From Neurospora tetraspora (Eukaryota > Ascomycota > Sordariomycetes > Sordariales > Sordariaceae), in contig NW_026944388.1 of NCBI RefSeq assembly GCF_033439725.1, positions 3,472,001 to 3,536,000 of the forward strand: a DNA stretch of 64,000 nucleotides. Direction: 5' to 3'. Every line of letters begins with the position of its first letter. The first letter of the stretch is position 1. Made by a program: the position numbers and the translations under genes. Positions 1-10,794 of the stretch are shown piece after piece. Under the pieces are notes generated by a model. That model was not told the DNA's origin. It searched no databases and saw only the letters and a list, made by a program, of their open reading frames with translations.

Positions 1-1539
1 CCCCACCCACGGTTAGCCCTCCTCCTCCTTTTCCCCCTCCGCCACTACCATCACCCTCCTCCCCGACAAACACCGCCCCCCGTTCAGGAACCCAAACCTT
101 CACTCCCAAGGTATACTTCCCAAAGAGCTTTTTATCCAGATGTGCCACCGCCAACTCGGCGTCCTCGATGGTCTTGAACCGCACGTATGCAGTGTGTCCG
201 TGCAGTGTCGTTTCCTTCCTATCCGAAATCTGGATGCCCTGTATCTGGGCGGCGACAACTTCGGAGACGTGCTTAGAGACAAGGAGACGAATTTTATCGG
301 GTGTGAGATCTTTTTTGGAGAGGCCGGTTATGAGGATCGTGTGTGGTTGTTGCTGTTGATGTTGAGACTGCAATGGGTGGGGTCCAGGTAAGGTGATGGG
401 GAATGAAAAAGGAGGGTTGTGAGTGTTGGGAGGGGGCGAGGGAACGGTCAGCGCTGTGTTGACGGTGTTCACGGTATTGGGTGTGCCAATATTGGTGATG
501 ATGGTGGTAGTCGGTGTGCTGGGGCTGGGAATGGAGGCGAGACTATTGGCGATGCTGTTAGTGCGGTGGTTCTGAACGGGAATAGGAGGTGTGACAGCTG
601 CAGCGATGGTTCCTTCGTAGTTGTTGTATCCTTCGGGATAGATGGGAGGGCTGTGATACACCGGAGCGGCTACCCAGGCCTGAGTATAGGCCTCTTGGCC
701 GTGATCATGGGTAGCGTATCCTGAATTGAAGCCTTGGTGAGCGTTGTAGGGCTGTCCAATCGAAGCATAGGGGTTCCACGCCGGATCGACGCTGTAGGGA
801 CTAGTCATCAGCGGGGCCTCAGGATATGGCGCCACGACATGACCTCCATACGGCTGTGCGGCCCCATAAACCGCCGAAGACCCGGAGAGGGCCATGTTCG
901 CAAAGGCCGGTATCATACCGCCGGCCGCACCACCTGGGCTGAAGCCATATCCATAAGCTGGAGCGGGGTCTGTCTCTAGGGACGCAGTAGGCCGAACGGT
1001 CAGAGGTACGGCGATGGTGGGCTTGACCATGACCCTTCCGCCCTTGTTCCTCCCATCAGCAAAAAGGGCACGGCCGTTAAGAGTACTGCCGTTTAAGAAA
1101 GCTGACTATGCTATCAGTAAACAGGGACCAGGGTAGTTGAAGATGATGATATATCACTTACTGAACGCTTTGTCAAAGTTGTCCCTCTCTCGGATTCGAA
1201 CACAGCCACCGAGAGGAGCATAAACCTCGATTTTATCGGCTTCGACACCACATCCCCTCCTTACGTGGTCCTTTAACTGTTGCCACGTCGTTGTGTGGGG
1301 AAGCTGCATAAAGAGGATTGTTAGTGTCAATGTAACGGTATTGGTAAGGAGAGAGCTAGGCTACGAACACCAGAGATGGGAATGTAGTAAATTCCCGTCA
1401 GCTCACCATCCTCGACGAACACAGTGTCTGCCGTCCTGATAGAGTCTTTGGCATTCTTTGAGCTCCTTGAGCCAGGCATTTTGGCCCAGGGGGGCAGTTT
1501 TGGCGTGGTTTGGGTGACTTCGTCCAAGAAGAGAGTCAA
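1..1539 (-). CDS. RNA-binding protein with two RRM domains (3' part cut off by window edge)
   Basis: Minus-strand gene of three visible exons: 1539-1369, 1303-1162 and 1105 to beyond base 1. Introns are 1368-1304 (donor GTTCGT, acceptor TATGCAG, branch CACTAAC) and 1161-1106 (donor GTAAGT). The joined frame gives an N-terminal RRM at about residues 48-125, with the RNP2-like stretch GIYYIPISGL and an RNP1-like GCVRIRERDNFDKAF. A long low-complexity Gly/Pro/Tyr/Ser linker follows, then a second RRM-like domain starting HTILITGLSKKDL near base 340 and ending near base 90, and finally a Gly-rich stretch at the edge. RNA binding is inferred from these domains; targets cannot be told. The start at 1539 is the first in-frame ATG; an ATG at 1479 is an alternative giving a protein 20 residues shorter. 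A 61-codon open frame (1741-1556) lies just upstream in the probable leader. Confidence 0.8.
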
Positions 1540-3513
1540 GGCGGAGACCTCAATATCAAGAGTTGCTGCTGCAGCCGAGAACGAGCCTGGTTGCTGATAG
1601 TCCTGGCTTCTTTTGGGTTGACAGGTTGGATAACGTTGAAAAGGTGAGGCTGTGAATGGATGAACAAATAGACAGTGGGAATAGAGAGGATTCTAACTGA
1701 AGGAGGATCCGGGCATTCTTGAGTATTTGCCTCGGAATCACCTTGATGAGCGAGAGTTATGGCGAGTCCAGATCTCAGTGGAGCTTTGAATATACCTTCA
1801 ACTATTGCCAGTTGCGTCGTTCTGGATTCAGGGTCATCCTGGTGTAAAGTGTCGATGCCGGGCTGTCAGGAAGTTCTGGCTCAGTTTTAACGAATTATGG
1901 TTCCGACTAAAGACCGACGTTTTGACAACTCTCTTACCCCTGAGACTGCGTGTCATCATCAAGTTCGTAATCGACGCCGGCCAGCTATTTAAATCCGAAA
2001 GCTGTACACATCTCGGGGGTCCAACCGCATGCAACGGAAGGTTGCCGTCGCCTGGTCCTCGAGGCACGGCGGCCTTCCGGCGTCAATGTAGGTTTCCTCT
2101 GAAGAGGATCACTAAGGGCAATACATCCTGCTCAACCTCTGTCCGGGAGGTGTCGACTTGGCTTCCGAACCGTGCGTTGAACTGATCACATCTGATAAAA
2201 TGATGCACGAAACCATGACCACTTGCGGATGGGAAAGGGGATTCCTCTTGGCCACTCTACGTCATCCTCAGAAGCAATCCTACTCCGTGTCCTCTTGGAA
2301 TAAGACATGTTCGACAGCAAAGGTGTTTTGGAATCGGTCTCGACGCCCACAATGTTCCCTTAACCAAAAGCAATGTGTGCGGTCCCGACAGGCCAGCAAT
2401 AGTATCCGTGCTCGCCGTGATAGTCTCAAGGATGCAGAACTGGAAACGCAAACACACGTTACGGAAGTGCGTGATGCAGCACCTATAGAAGCTCGTGAGT
2501 TGTGCGGCTTGTAGGTAACCCACCAACCCACCCACCTCCCGTGGTCGCCGTTTCGTAACTGTATGATGCCAGCTTGTCAACTACCCGAAGGGCACTGAAA
2601 ACGGTGGGGACCCACTGAGTTACGTACAGCTGCGGCTCAAGAGATGGAACCTGTCTCGCCTGTCAAGCTACTGTCTCAGTGTCAAGCGAGGCAGGTTATA
2701 ACGGCGATCCATGGTTGGCGACGCTCTAACTTATGTGTAAGACAAGGTGAATGCAAGCAAGGGTCCGTCTGTCTGCCAACCTGTGTTTATGAACGTGAGG
2801 GAGTCTAACTGGCATCCGCTGGTTGGACTTTCATCTGTAAGAGGAATTCGATCGAAGCCCGAAAAGATACAGCGGTAAGATCCGGGTCGCCAGCAGCTGC
2901 AGATGAAGGCGGTTTCTGGGTTATGAAGTAACTCGAACAGGCTCAAAGGCCGGACGGTCATCCTGTTGGGACAATTTATTCCGAGTACGAACCACAATGT
3001 TTGTTTTCACTTCCGGATATCGTCAGCTAGCCAGTTGCACGAGTCATTCGAATCTGGTTTTGGGCAAACATTGAAACATGTGAGCTAGCAAGCGGGATGA
3101 ACGCGCAAAGGTAAGGTTTCTGGGAACAGAAGGTCGCTCGAGTCGATTTACCATCCTGCCACCATCTGATGATCAAAGCGCGGGGGTCATTCGCTGCGGC
3201 AGTTCATCGTGGGTCCCCGTTAAAACGCCACTGATGTTGGGCCCAAAGCCTAATTTGTCCAAGCGGTGCGTCTTGGATCCTGTCACAGTGACTTGACAGC
3301 ATGGTACCGAGGGTTGACAGACCCATGAACAACGTTGGCGGCTGGTCCGTCGTGCTCCCAAGTAGCCAGTAACGAGAACTGGAACATCGGCCAAACTCCC
3401 GGGTCGGGTATCCTGGAAATATCTAGGACATCTCCTGTAGGTAGTGCACAAGCGCCAAGGCACATGCGGGCAGGTACGGGAGATCGTTGTATAAGACCAT
3501 TCGCACAAATCGC
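1540..3513. other. Intergenic: promoter/leader of the RRM gene and downstream flank of the WD40 gene
   Basis: About 2 kb without a gene I can support. Open frames here are short, overlap on both strands and lack coding-like composition. The right part holds the 3' flank of the WD40 gene. The left part is expected to hold the promoter and leader of the RRM gene, including the upstream 61-codon frame at 1741-1556. No tRNA, repeat or TIR element seen. Confidence 0.5.
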
Positions 3514-5133
3514 CTATCGCTTGTAGCCATATGTGTCCTCCATTACCATGTCACCGTCATCCCCAGTCTGTAAAGCATCTGCTTCGTCTGCTTTGTCTGC
3601 TGTTGCTGGAACGAGCTCAAGGGGTGATTCAGCGCGGCTCGGGCCGTCGCCGCCTTGTGGGTTGCGTGGATTAATCCACGGCAGAGAGTCCCTGTCCGAA
3701 TCGGCGAGAGATGCCAACACGTAGTTTTGGGTATCCGAGTAGAAAATAGACAGGGGAGTTGATGGGTCGAGACCGAGCCACGAGGCATGCCACTTACCAA
3801 CTGCTTTAAACCCGGACAGTTGCTGGCTAAAATCGACCGATTGAGGCCCTTCGGACAGAGGATCCCAGACAAACACGACACTATTATAGTGGTCTCCTTC
3901 ACATCTTATGAGTAAAGTCTCGCGAACGTGGGGATGCCACGACAGGGTGCTGACACTCCCGTGAAAAAGGAGAACTGCACGAAGTACTGCAGCTTGTACG
4001 TCCCAAATCCAGACAGTCGAAGGGAAATCTTCGATCCTGGTTGCTATGAGATTCGACGACAGGTCGAAGGCAATGGTAGCACAACCTGACAGCTGTTCAG
4101 CAGCCTCATGGGGCCTCGGAGGCGGAGAGACAGCTTGAGAGGCTCGGATAAAGGTATGCATGATAGGACCGTGAGAGATTCCGATTCGTTCTTGCCAGAT
4201 CTGTTGCGTTCCATCAGCTGGTCTGACTCGCAGGAGCCAGGACCCGTGTTACATTCTTACCTGTTGCGTGCCCTTTGGGACAAGATTGTCGGGATGTCGG
4301 AGCCGCAGCACTTCCATGGTGGATGTCATATCGACGATGGATAGACTTCGGCTGTGATCACCAATAGCAAGCAGGTGGGCATCTGGAGAGAACTGCACCG
4401 TCTTGACACCGGCACCCAGAGCAAAATCCTTCTCCTCATGTGTGGGGTTGACGGGGCCCGACCAAGTCTTGAACAGGTTGCCATCTGGCGTGTAGAACAC
4501 GACCTTGTGGCCAAGGGCAGGCGACTCCCACACGACCAACCACCTCCCATCTGGGCTCCAGAGCAGGCCTTGTGCATCAATAGTGTCAGGGGCCCACGAT
4601 CTCTGCAGTTCCCTGCTGGGAAAAGCGTGGATGCTAATCATATCTTTACCAGCTGTCCTGGTCAGGAGGGCAAGGTGGTTGGACTGAGGGCGAAAGGAGA
4701 AACCCCTGCGGACAGCCGTGGAGGACGAGAACTTGGGGCTCCCGATCTCGGTGGCCTTGGACGAGGTAAGGTCAAAGACGGCAAACTTGAGGCCGAATGA
4801 GGCCATGACACAGATTTCTGTATCCGAGGCGCCAAAGTCAACGTAGGTAGGCTTCAGATGGGGAGCAACAGGGTTTCGGATGGCGGCATGATAGTTCGCA
4901 TCCAGAGCAGAAAACACTCGAATCTGGTCGACGCTGGCAACGAGAAGCAGGCGGGAAGACGGCGACCACTGAAAAGAGAGGAACGGGCCAATGAAGTCCT
5001 GAGGCAGTCTGACAACGTGGATGGGCTCCCATGACTGGACGCTCCGGACATTGATCAATGTCGGGAACAAAGTCGCGATGTATCGGCCATCAGGGCTGGG
5101 CAGGCAGTGAGCCGAAGCTATTGAACAGACCAT
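3514..5133 (-). CDS. WD40-repeat protein of the WDR8/WRAP73 family
   Basis: Two exons, 5133-4261 and 4200-3514, joined across a 60-bp intron (donor GTAAGA, acceptor AACAG), give about 519 residues. The family is recognised by an N-terminal LPSPDGRYIATLF start, then WD blades such as FLSFQWSPSSRLLL, GLLWSPDGRWLVVWES and VKTVQFSPDAHLLAIGD. The second exon carries the characteristic IATRIEDFPSTVWIWDVQ and STLSWHPHVRETLL. In animals and fission yeast, members act at centrosomes or spindle pole bodies with Msd1/SSX2IP-type partners, anchoring microtubules; that role is inferred here. The ATG at 5133 is preceded in frame by TGA nine bases upstream, so it is the likely start, but a short upstream exon using the AATAG acceptor near 5117 cannot be excluded. 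The C-terminal tail is acidic (DEADALQTGDDGDMVMED). Confidence 0.85.
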
Positions 5134-6423
5134 CGATCAGCCATGGTGCCCGTGGGAATAAGTTTGGCAAACAACCTGGCCTGCTCCGAGGCCAGCTCCC
5201 GACGATCCTCATGAATAGTCCAGGCCCTGCCTTGGGGGTCATGTGGATGTTGTGGTTGTGGTGGTGGTGGTGGTGGTGGTGATGTTTTCTCACCTACACT
5301 TTACGTTCTTTGAGAACAACATCTTTGTCGCTTTGTCGGTCAGGCCCAAGAAGTAGTTGAGTGGTCCACGTTTAGTTGTCGTTTTGTTTTGGTGGGTTTC
5401 TGCTATTTTTGGGCGTGTTTTGGCCGGATGTTGTTGGTCAATTCCAGTCGGCAAAAGATGTTGAACGGGAAGAGAAAGCCTAGATGAAGAAAGGAAAAGG
5501 GACACGCGAGCAATTGAACAGGAAGGCACCGACAACTAGAAGGCGGTCAGCGAACAGTCAGTCGACCAACAACGTGACTTCCATCACCAACAGTTTTGAT
5601 GAGAAGAGAAGTGACAGGTTCAATGGATTGTTCCTTCCTTCATGTCACAAGCTCAAAGGTGCAGTCCAGTGTCGTGCAGGCCCGGGCGGCAGGCCACTAT
5701 GGACGCTATCTTATCGCTACCTTAGGTAGCGCTAACGTCCGGGGTGCACACAGTCAGAACAGTTCCCGACTTCGGCCGAGTTCCCGTTCCCAAAGCAGCC
5801 AAGCTGTCAACGAGCTGAAAGTGCACGGCGATGCCTGCCGGACAGCGGTGTTGATTCCCCTGCCAAGACGGAGGCTTTCATCGGAGAGGTGGTCAGTGCG
5901 CCCTATCATGGGAAATCCTTGATGTTCGCCGCTTTCTCCGCAAACACGGTGCGGGGTGAAAGTCCAGCGCCGGTTTCCGTGCCATTGTGAACCTTGTCAA
6001 CCACCAACTTCTCCATCTTCTCCGAGATAATCGATAGCAGTCTGACTACGGTTTGTCATGGTATTTGTGTATTGTCCTATCTATCAGTGGATGTGAGATT
6101 ATTGCCACTGCCATGCTGAGTCACCTCTTCGTTCTAGAACTTTGCGATACTGGATTGTAAACCTCTTCAGCAACTGCTTTATGTTAAATCTCTTTTATTC
6201 AAACCAACCCTGACTTTGACAATTGCGAGTCCAACCCGGCCAGCGGATAGACCGGTACCCGGACTTGCAAGCTAACGATCGATTAAGATAGAGTTGATGA
6301 GGTCATCACATACTAGCTTGCCCATTTCCAACCACATTGGTTTTTCTCTGTCTCTCTTGTCCAAACGCTCTTTGAGATTCAGAAGCACGAAAGAAAATCA
6401 ACCCAAAAAAGAAGTCAGCAATC
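5134..6423. promoter_or_regulatory. Divergent intergenic region between the WD40 gene and the MoaA/MoaC locus
   Basis: 1.3 kb between two divergent starts, so it should hold both promoters. A GGT/GTG microsatellite lies at about 5250-5283. No convincing ORF, RNA gene or transposon. The stretch just before 6424 (CAATC then ATG) is ordinary for a Neurospora-type start context. Confidence 0.45.
5250..5283. repeat. GGT trinucleotide microsatellite
   Basis: Roughly eight GGT/GTG units in a row, preceded by GTTGTGGTT. It lies upstream of the WD40 start. A frame reading it as poly-His on the minus strand exists, but nothing else supports that as coding. Confidence 0.85.
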
Positions 6424-7836
6424 ATGTCCGCTGTGGCTCGCCATGCGGCCCAAGGACTCCGAGTCCGCATCGGAACATGGCACCTTAACAAGACGTCGAT
6501 CCCCTCATCCCGGCATGTTGCCACAGCTGCAGCCGCAACACCAACAACAACCACATCGGCACCAGCATCGATAGTCCGGAACGGTTCATCTAGCGCACCT
6601 GTCGACGTCAGCATTGGGGCTCCCCTCTCTACTCCAACAATAGAATCAGAAGAGCCACTTCGTCATCCAGCAGCCCGCACGCCAACATCCTCACGAAGGG
6701 ACACTCTCAAGGATGCGAAACCCTTTTCCGACTTCTTGACTGACACCTACAACCGCCAGCATGATTACCTTCGCATCTCAGTGACAGAGCGATGCAATCT
6801 TCGCTGCCTGTACTGCATGCCGGAGGAGGGTGTCCCTCTGGCGCCCCAAAAGGAGCTTCTGACCACCCCTGAGATCGTTTTGCTCTCGTCTTTGTTCGTC
6901 TCCCAAGGCGTGACAAAAATTAGACTCACCGGTGGTGAGCCAACGGTACGGCGCGATATCGTGCCCCTGATGCAGCAGATAGGCGCCCTACGGCCTCACG
7001 GTCTGCGAGAGCTATGTCTCACCACGAACGGGCTCTCGCTGCACCGCAAGCTGGACGCCATGGTCGAGGCTGGATTGACGGGCATCAATCTCTCGCTGGA
7101 CACTATGGACCCCTGGCAGTTCCAGCTGATGACGCGCCGGAACGGCTTCAGTGCTGTGCAAAAATCCATCGATCGCATCTTCGAGCTCAACCGCCTCGGC
7201 GCCGGCATCAAGTTTAAGATCAACTGCGTCGTCATGCGCGGTCTGAACGACCGCGAGGTCCTTCCCTTTGTCGAGATGACACGGGACAAGGACGTGGAGG
7301 TTCGCTTCATCGAGTACATGCCGTTTGACGGCAACAAGTGGAACAAGGGCAAGATGTTCAGCTACCAGGAGATGCTGGAGCTCATTCGCTCCAAGTACCC
7401 GGACTTGCAGAGGATCCAGGGTCACAAGAACGACACCAGCAAGACCTTCCAAGTGCCCGGTTTTGCTGGCAAGGTTGGCTTCATCACGAGCATGACGCAC
7501 AACTTCTGTGGGACGTGCAACAGACTGCGTATCACCAGTGATGGGAACATCAAGGTGTGTCTCTTTGACAACACTGAGGTCTCTCTGCGAGATATTGTGC
7601 GCAAGATCAACCAGGGAGAACCCATTGATGAGGAAGCCTTTGAGGTGATGAGGCAGGCTGCGCTGGAAAAGGCAGGCCAGGCTTTCGCTGATGGCACTTC
7701 TCCATTACTCGCTCCCAACTCAGAGGAGCTCCTGAATATCATCGGCATCGCTGTCAAGAATAAGAAGGAGAAGCACGCCGGCATTGGCGATCTTGAAAAC
7801 ATGAAAAACCGACCAATGATCTTGATTGGTGGGTGA
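6424..7836 (+). CDS. nit-7: GTP 3',8-cyclase (MoaA/MOCS1A), molybdenum cofactor step 1
   Basis: 470-residue radical-SAM protein that, with MoaC, turns GTP into cyclic pyranopterin monophosphate, the first step of molybdenum cofactor synthesis needed by nitrate reductase. Visible motifs: the radical-SAM cluster C124-X3-C128-X2-C131 (TERCNLRCLYCMPE), SAM-binding LTGGEPTVRRD, the C-terminal cluster C362-X2-C365-X13-C379 (HNFCGTCNRLRITSDG), and a terminal Gly469-Gly470 (RPMILIGG), the tail needed by active MOCS1A-type enzymes. The N-terminus (SAVARHAAQGLRVRIG) is rich in Arg/Ala/Ser, compatible with mitochondrial import. MoaC follows 398 bp downstream. In fungi the two activities belong to one locus (cnxABC in Aspergillus, nit-7 in Neurospora). 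The last codons contain a usable splice donor that would remove the Gly-Gly and stop; see the intron entry. The symbol rests on that homology. Confidence 0.95.
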   Translation: MSAVARHAAQGLRVRIGTWHLNKTSIPSSRHVATAAAATPTTTTSAPASIVRNGSSSAPVDVSIGAPLSTPTIESEEPLRHPAARTPTSSRRDTLKDAKPFSDFLTDTYNRQHDYLRISVTERCNLRCLYCMPEEGVPLAPQKELLTTPEIVLLSSLFVSQGVTKIRLTGGEPTVRRDIVPLMQQIGALRPHGLRELCLTTNGLSLHRKLDAMVEAGLTGINLSLDTMDPWQFQLMTRRNGFSAVQKSIDRIFELNRLGAGIKFKINCVVMRGLNDREVLPFVEMTRDKDVEVRFIEYMPFDGNKWNKGKMFSYQEMLELIRSKYPDLQRIQGHKNDTSKTFQVPGFAGKVGFITSMTHNFCGTCNRLRITSDGNIKVCLFDNTEVSLRDIVRKINQGEPIDEEAFEVMRQAALEKAGQAFADGTSPLLAPNSEELLNIIGIAVKNKKEKHAGIGDLENMKNRPMILIGG

Positions 7837-8076
7837 CGTTCTTCCTCCTTTTCTGCTTGTTTTTGTCTTTTCTTTCGCACATTGGCCGGAGTTGGAAGGG
7901 TGTTTTGCTTTGAGGTTTTGGCACATGTATATGATATGGGTGGTATGATATGAGTGGTTAAATTGCTAGATGTTGGGTTACAAAATCACGACCAATAAAC
8001 ATACTTGAGCGTTCTTGTAGACGTATTCTTGAGCTTCAAAGATGGTAGACATACTAAGAAAGTTTTGTCTACCTAG
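7829..8076 (+). other. Predicted alternative intron fusing MoaA to MoaC in frame
   Basis: Donor GTGGGT at 7829 lies inside the penultimate Gly codon of MoaA. The acceptor CTACCTAG ends at 8076, with a possible branch ATACTAAG near 8051-8058. The donor leaves phase 1 and the acceptor supplies the matching two bases, making a GAT codon. From 8077 to the MoaC ATG at 8235 this frame has no stop, and it runs on through MoaC to 8915. Removing these 248 nt therefore deletes the MoaA Gly-Gly and stop and yields one MoaA-MoaC polypeptide of about 750 residues. Retaining it gives free MoaA. Human MOCS1 is known to use this logic. The splice is inferred. Confidence 0.6.
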
Positions 8077-8918
8077 ATACCAATACCAATGCCACATCCC
8101 AACATCGCTTCCAGTCTCCGGGCCGCAACAGCCATCAAATTCAATGGAATCATAACGGGCTCTCTTCCCTTCTCTCGCCTCCCACCAACAACACCAGCAA
8201 CAGCTTTACTCATCGCAAACTGCAAGGCACCAGCATGTTTGTCCCCCCTCCAACCTCCAATGTTCCTCCAGGGCTCAGGCACGTCCGCCTCCTCTCCACC
8301 ACCCGCACCTTCTTCTCCTCCTCCTCCGATAACAACGGGAAGGAACAACCCACACTCAACACTGGGAAAGAGCAACCCAAACTCACCCACCTCACCCCCA
8401 CCGGCGAAGCCCACATGGTCTCCATAACCACCAAGACGCCTTCCTCGCGCACCGCCGTTGCCAGGTGCACCGTGCACTTCTCCAACCCGACCGCCTACCC
8501 GCTCGTCGTCACCAACTCCCTGAAGAAGGGCGACGTCTTGGGCGTTGCACGCATAGCCGGGATCATGGCGGCCAAGCGGACGCCGGATATCATTCCGTTG
8601 TGTCACCCGATTCAGTTGACGCATGCTGAGGTTGAGTTGATGCCTGTTGGGCCCGTTGCTGCTCCGGTTGAGGGCTCGTCGGAGTCGGGATATGGATATG
8701 GATATGGATACATCGACATCACAGCCACCGTGTCTTGCTACGGCAAGACGGGCGTGGAGATGGAGGCCATGACGGCGGCGTCGGCGGCCGCCTTGACGGT
8801 GTATGACATGTGTAAGGCGGTGGATAAGGGGATGAGGGTCGAGGGGTTGAGGGTGGTGATGAAGGAAGGGGGGAAGAGTGGGAACTGGGTGGAGGGGGAG
8901 AGCGTGAGTGAGTGAGGT
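8077..8918 (+). CDS. nit-7: Cyclic pyranopterin monophosphate synthase (MoaC/MOCS1B domain)
   Basis: MoaC converts the MoaA product 3',8-cyclo-dihydro-GTP to cPMP. The first ATG is at 8235, but the frame is open from about 8058, so the domain may be made mainly as the C-terminal part of a spliced MoaA-MoaC fusion entered at 8077. Numbered from the 8235 ATG, conserved residues are Lys98 (LKKGDVLGVARIAGI), His124 (PLCHPIQLTHAEVEL), the TGVEMEAMTAASAAALTVYD signature, and Lys194 (DMCKAVDKGMR). The open frame ends at a TGA near 8913-8918. Before the core lies a Ser/Pro/Thr-rich segment (RLLSTTRTFFSSSS), which could be a linker or, in a stand-alone product, a targeting peptide. An odd GYGYGYGY insertion is encoded by a hexanucleotide repeat at about 8689-8711. 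Confidence 0.93.
8689..8711 (+). repeat. GGATAT hexanucleotide repeat inside the MoaC coding region
   Basis: Four near-perfect GGATAT units encode alternating Gly-Tyr residues just before the conserved IDITATVSCYGKTGVEME segment. The unit is a multiple of three, so length changes keep the frame. Confidence 0.85.
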
Positions 8919-10036
8919 AGATCCCCAGGGAGACAGGATGGCGGATAAGAGGCGATTTTTTATAAAAGGAAGAAGAACGGGGTTGTTGGCGACGAGTGCC
9001 AGGGAAGGAGTTGACTATTGACGGGGAAGAGGGAGACGGAGTGTCTGCAGCGAGTGGGATGTTGAAGTCCTTTGGGGCATATCGTCTGAGGAGCATTCTG
9101 GTTTTGATAGTACAGAGTTTCCAAACCTCTTTTTGAAGGTGAAAGCGATTAAGGCCACTATATCGGTGCATGATGCTCTTTCATTCTCTGCACCCAGGTC
9201 TATGTTGTATCTAAACAAGGAAGAAGAGAGGTCAAGCATCAACGAGTTTCACATATTGATTTCCTTTTCCTCCCAAGACATGAATCTAGTCCCAAGGCGA
9301 CAAATCACCATGCTCACATACTCGAATACCCGTGGTGTTGTTGAACGATGTACGTGTCGTAACCACCACAGCACTTCCTCGCAAGCCCTCGCAGATAATC
9401 GAGATGGAAGTAAACAAACAAATAATAACCTCGGCATGCCCCTGAATCTTCGCCATCAACCACACCCGGCGCGCGCGGCTCCCGCCTGTTTCTATCACAC
9501 CTACCTAATCAGGCAAACCCAAGAGCATCGTCAAGGACCTCGGGATCGGTCGGTCTCGATAATGACATATGTAACCGCCGCCACCGCGCCGATGCTGCAA
9601 CGAAGCAAGGTTCCATGCGTTCTGGACTTTGCTTGTAATATGTGCTAGTAGGTATCGTTATCTCATCTTTACTTTGGTACGCCGTAAGTGCATTCAGTAT
9701 CAGTTGGTCCAGACGTCCAGTCGGTCGGGGACCTCCGACGAGGGTCGGCGGGAATAGCCTCAGGTCGCCGCCCCCTTATGTAAGGTAGTTAGACCTTAGC
9801 CTCCAGTCCATACGGGCGCTACGGCGTATCCCTGAATCCATGCCTGATCGCTGAACCCCGATGTCCCGTCCTCAGCAGCCGCCAGCCAGCGTCTACTTTA
9901 ACAGAAATCTTGGCGCTGTTGGAGCTGTTTAAAGGCATCAAACTAGCGGCTGCTTGTCCCGTCCCTTCGTGGAGGTAGCGCCGCACCGTGTTTCCTCAAT
10001 GTCATGGAATTGAAAACCCAAAAAGCAGTTCTGCAG
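8919..10036. other. Intergenic, no gene recognised
   Basis: Downstream flank of the MoaC gene. The longest open frame (9133-9648, plus) is 171 codons but has no recognisable domain and unbiased codon use, so I treat it as chance. A GC-rich stretch of GTCGG/CGACG-like words lies at about 9715-9780. No RNA gene seen. Confidence 0.4.
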
Positions 10037-10204
10037 TACCGCTTTTACCCAGTCGTAAGAGATTTACTGAACCTGGCAGTTTTGGTGAGAAGGAAGCATA
10101 TGCACGGCGGGATTAGCTGCATATGAGGAATCAGTCCAATGGGATTCTCTCATCTTCCTAGCTAGCGCCTTTGGTAAATCTCTTACGACTGAGTAAAAGC
10201 GGTA
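10037..10204. mobile_element. 168-bp miniature TIR element, pogo-like family (non-autonomous)
   Basis: 31-bp terminal inverted repeats at 10037-10067 and 10174-10204 differ at one base. Each starts TACCGCTTTTAC at its outer end. The outer TA on both sides fits a TA target duplication of Tc1/mariner/pogo transposons. The same repeat bounds the 3.7-kb RIP-mutated element at 19694-23412, so this is a likely deletion derivative mobilised by that family. The 106-bp interior shows no similarity to the large element and no coding sequence. It is not RIP-mutated, consistent with being too short for RIP. Confidence 0.85.
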
Positions 10205-10789
10205 TCGGGCCGTAAAAGTTGAAGATTTCTTTCCGCTAGCCTGGCCCCTGTGGTGTTGTGGTTCAGTGGTTCATCACCGTCGTGGGCTCGTGGTCCTTTG
10301 CCGCCCGCCGACGACCACCGGAGACGGGTCCGGACCTTGACTGGTTAGTCACGGTAGTTGTCATGACGTAACAATATCACAGGCTTTCAGTTAGTTCCGC
10401 TGCCGCTGCCGGGGGTGTGAAAAGTGAAGTTGGGGGGACCTCGTAGGAGCCGTGGGAGCCCACGCAGAGCCCCAGCAACCGCGAGGGATCTCCGAGACCA
10501 TTGAGTTTTAGGTTGTAGGGCTTATGAGATGCGAAATGAGAAAGGGATGGGTTGAGGAGTCGAGGACTCAAAGGACCCTCGAGAAAAGGAAGAGATGCCG
10601 TTGAATATTGCGCAGGGCGGGTCGACCGAGGCTGTGAGGCAGATGTTGAACGGGAAGTGTGGGATATTTCGAGTCGAGGGAAGTTCCGTAAGATGAGACA
10701 TGCACAGCCTGTCAAGTTGACCATCTGAGATTGTCAGTCCCCGGTCCCGGTTCCCGCTCCCGTGGAGGGGGGAGGTTGTGTTGTCCTAT
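10205..10789. other. Intergenic between miniature element and LTR fossil
   Basis: Normal-GC flank, not RIP-mutated. A 115-codon minus-strand open frame (10724-10377) has no recognisable domain. The LTR element interrupts this flank at the ACAAC target ending at 10794; the other half resumes at 16531. Confidence 0.4.
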
Positions 10790-10794
10790 ACAAC

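Noticed and set aside
5090-5293. Open frame with a poly-His run on the minus strand
   Set aside because: It is the GGT microsatellite read in another frame and overlaps the start of the WD40 gene; no other coding support.
7837-8234. Polycistronic operon of bacterial origin for MoaA and MoaC
   Set aside because: Codon use, introns nearby and locus order match the fungal cnxABC/nit-7 arrangement; no sign of recent transfer.
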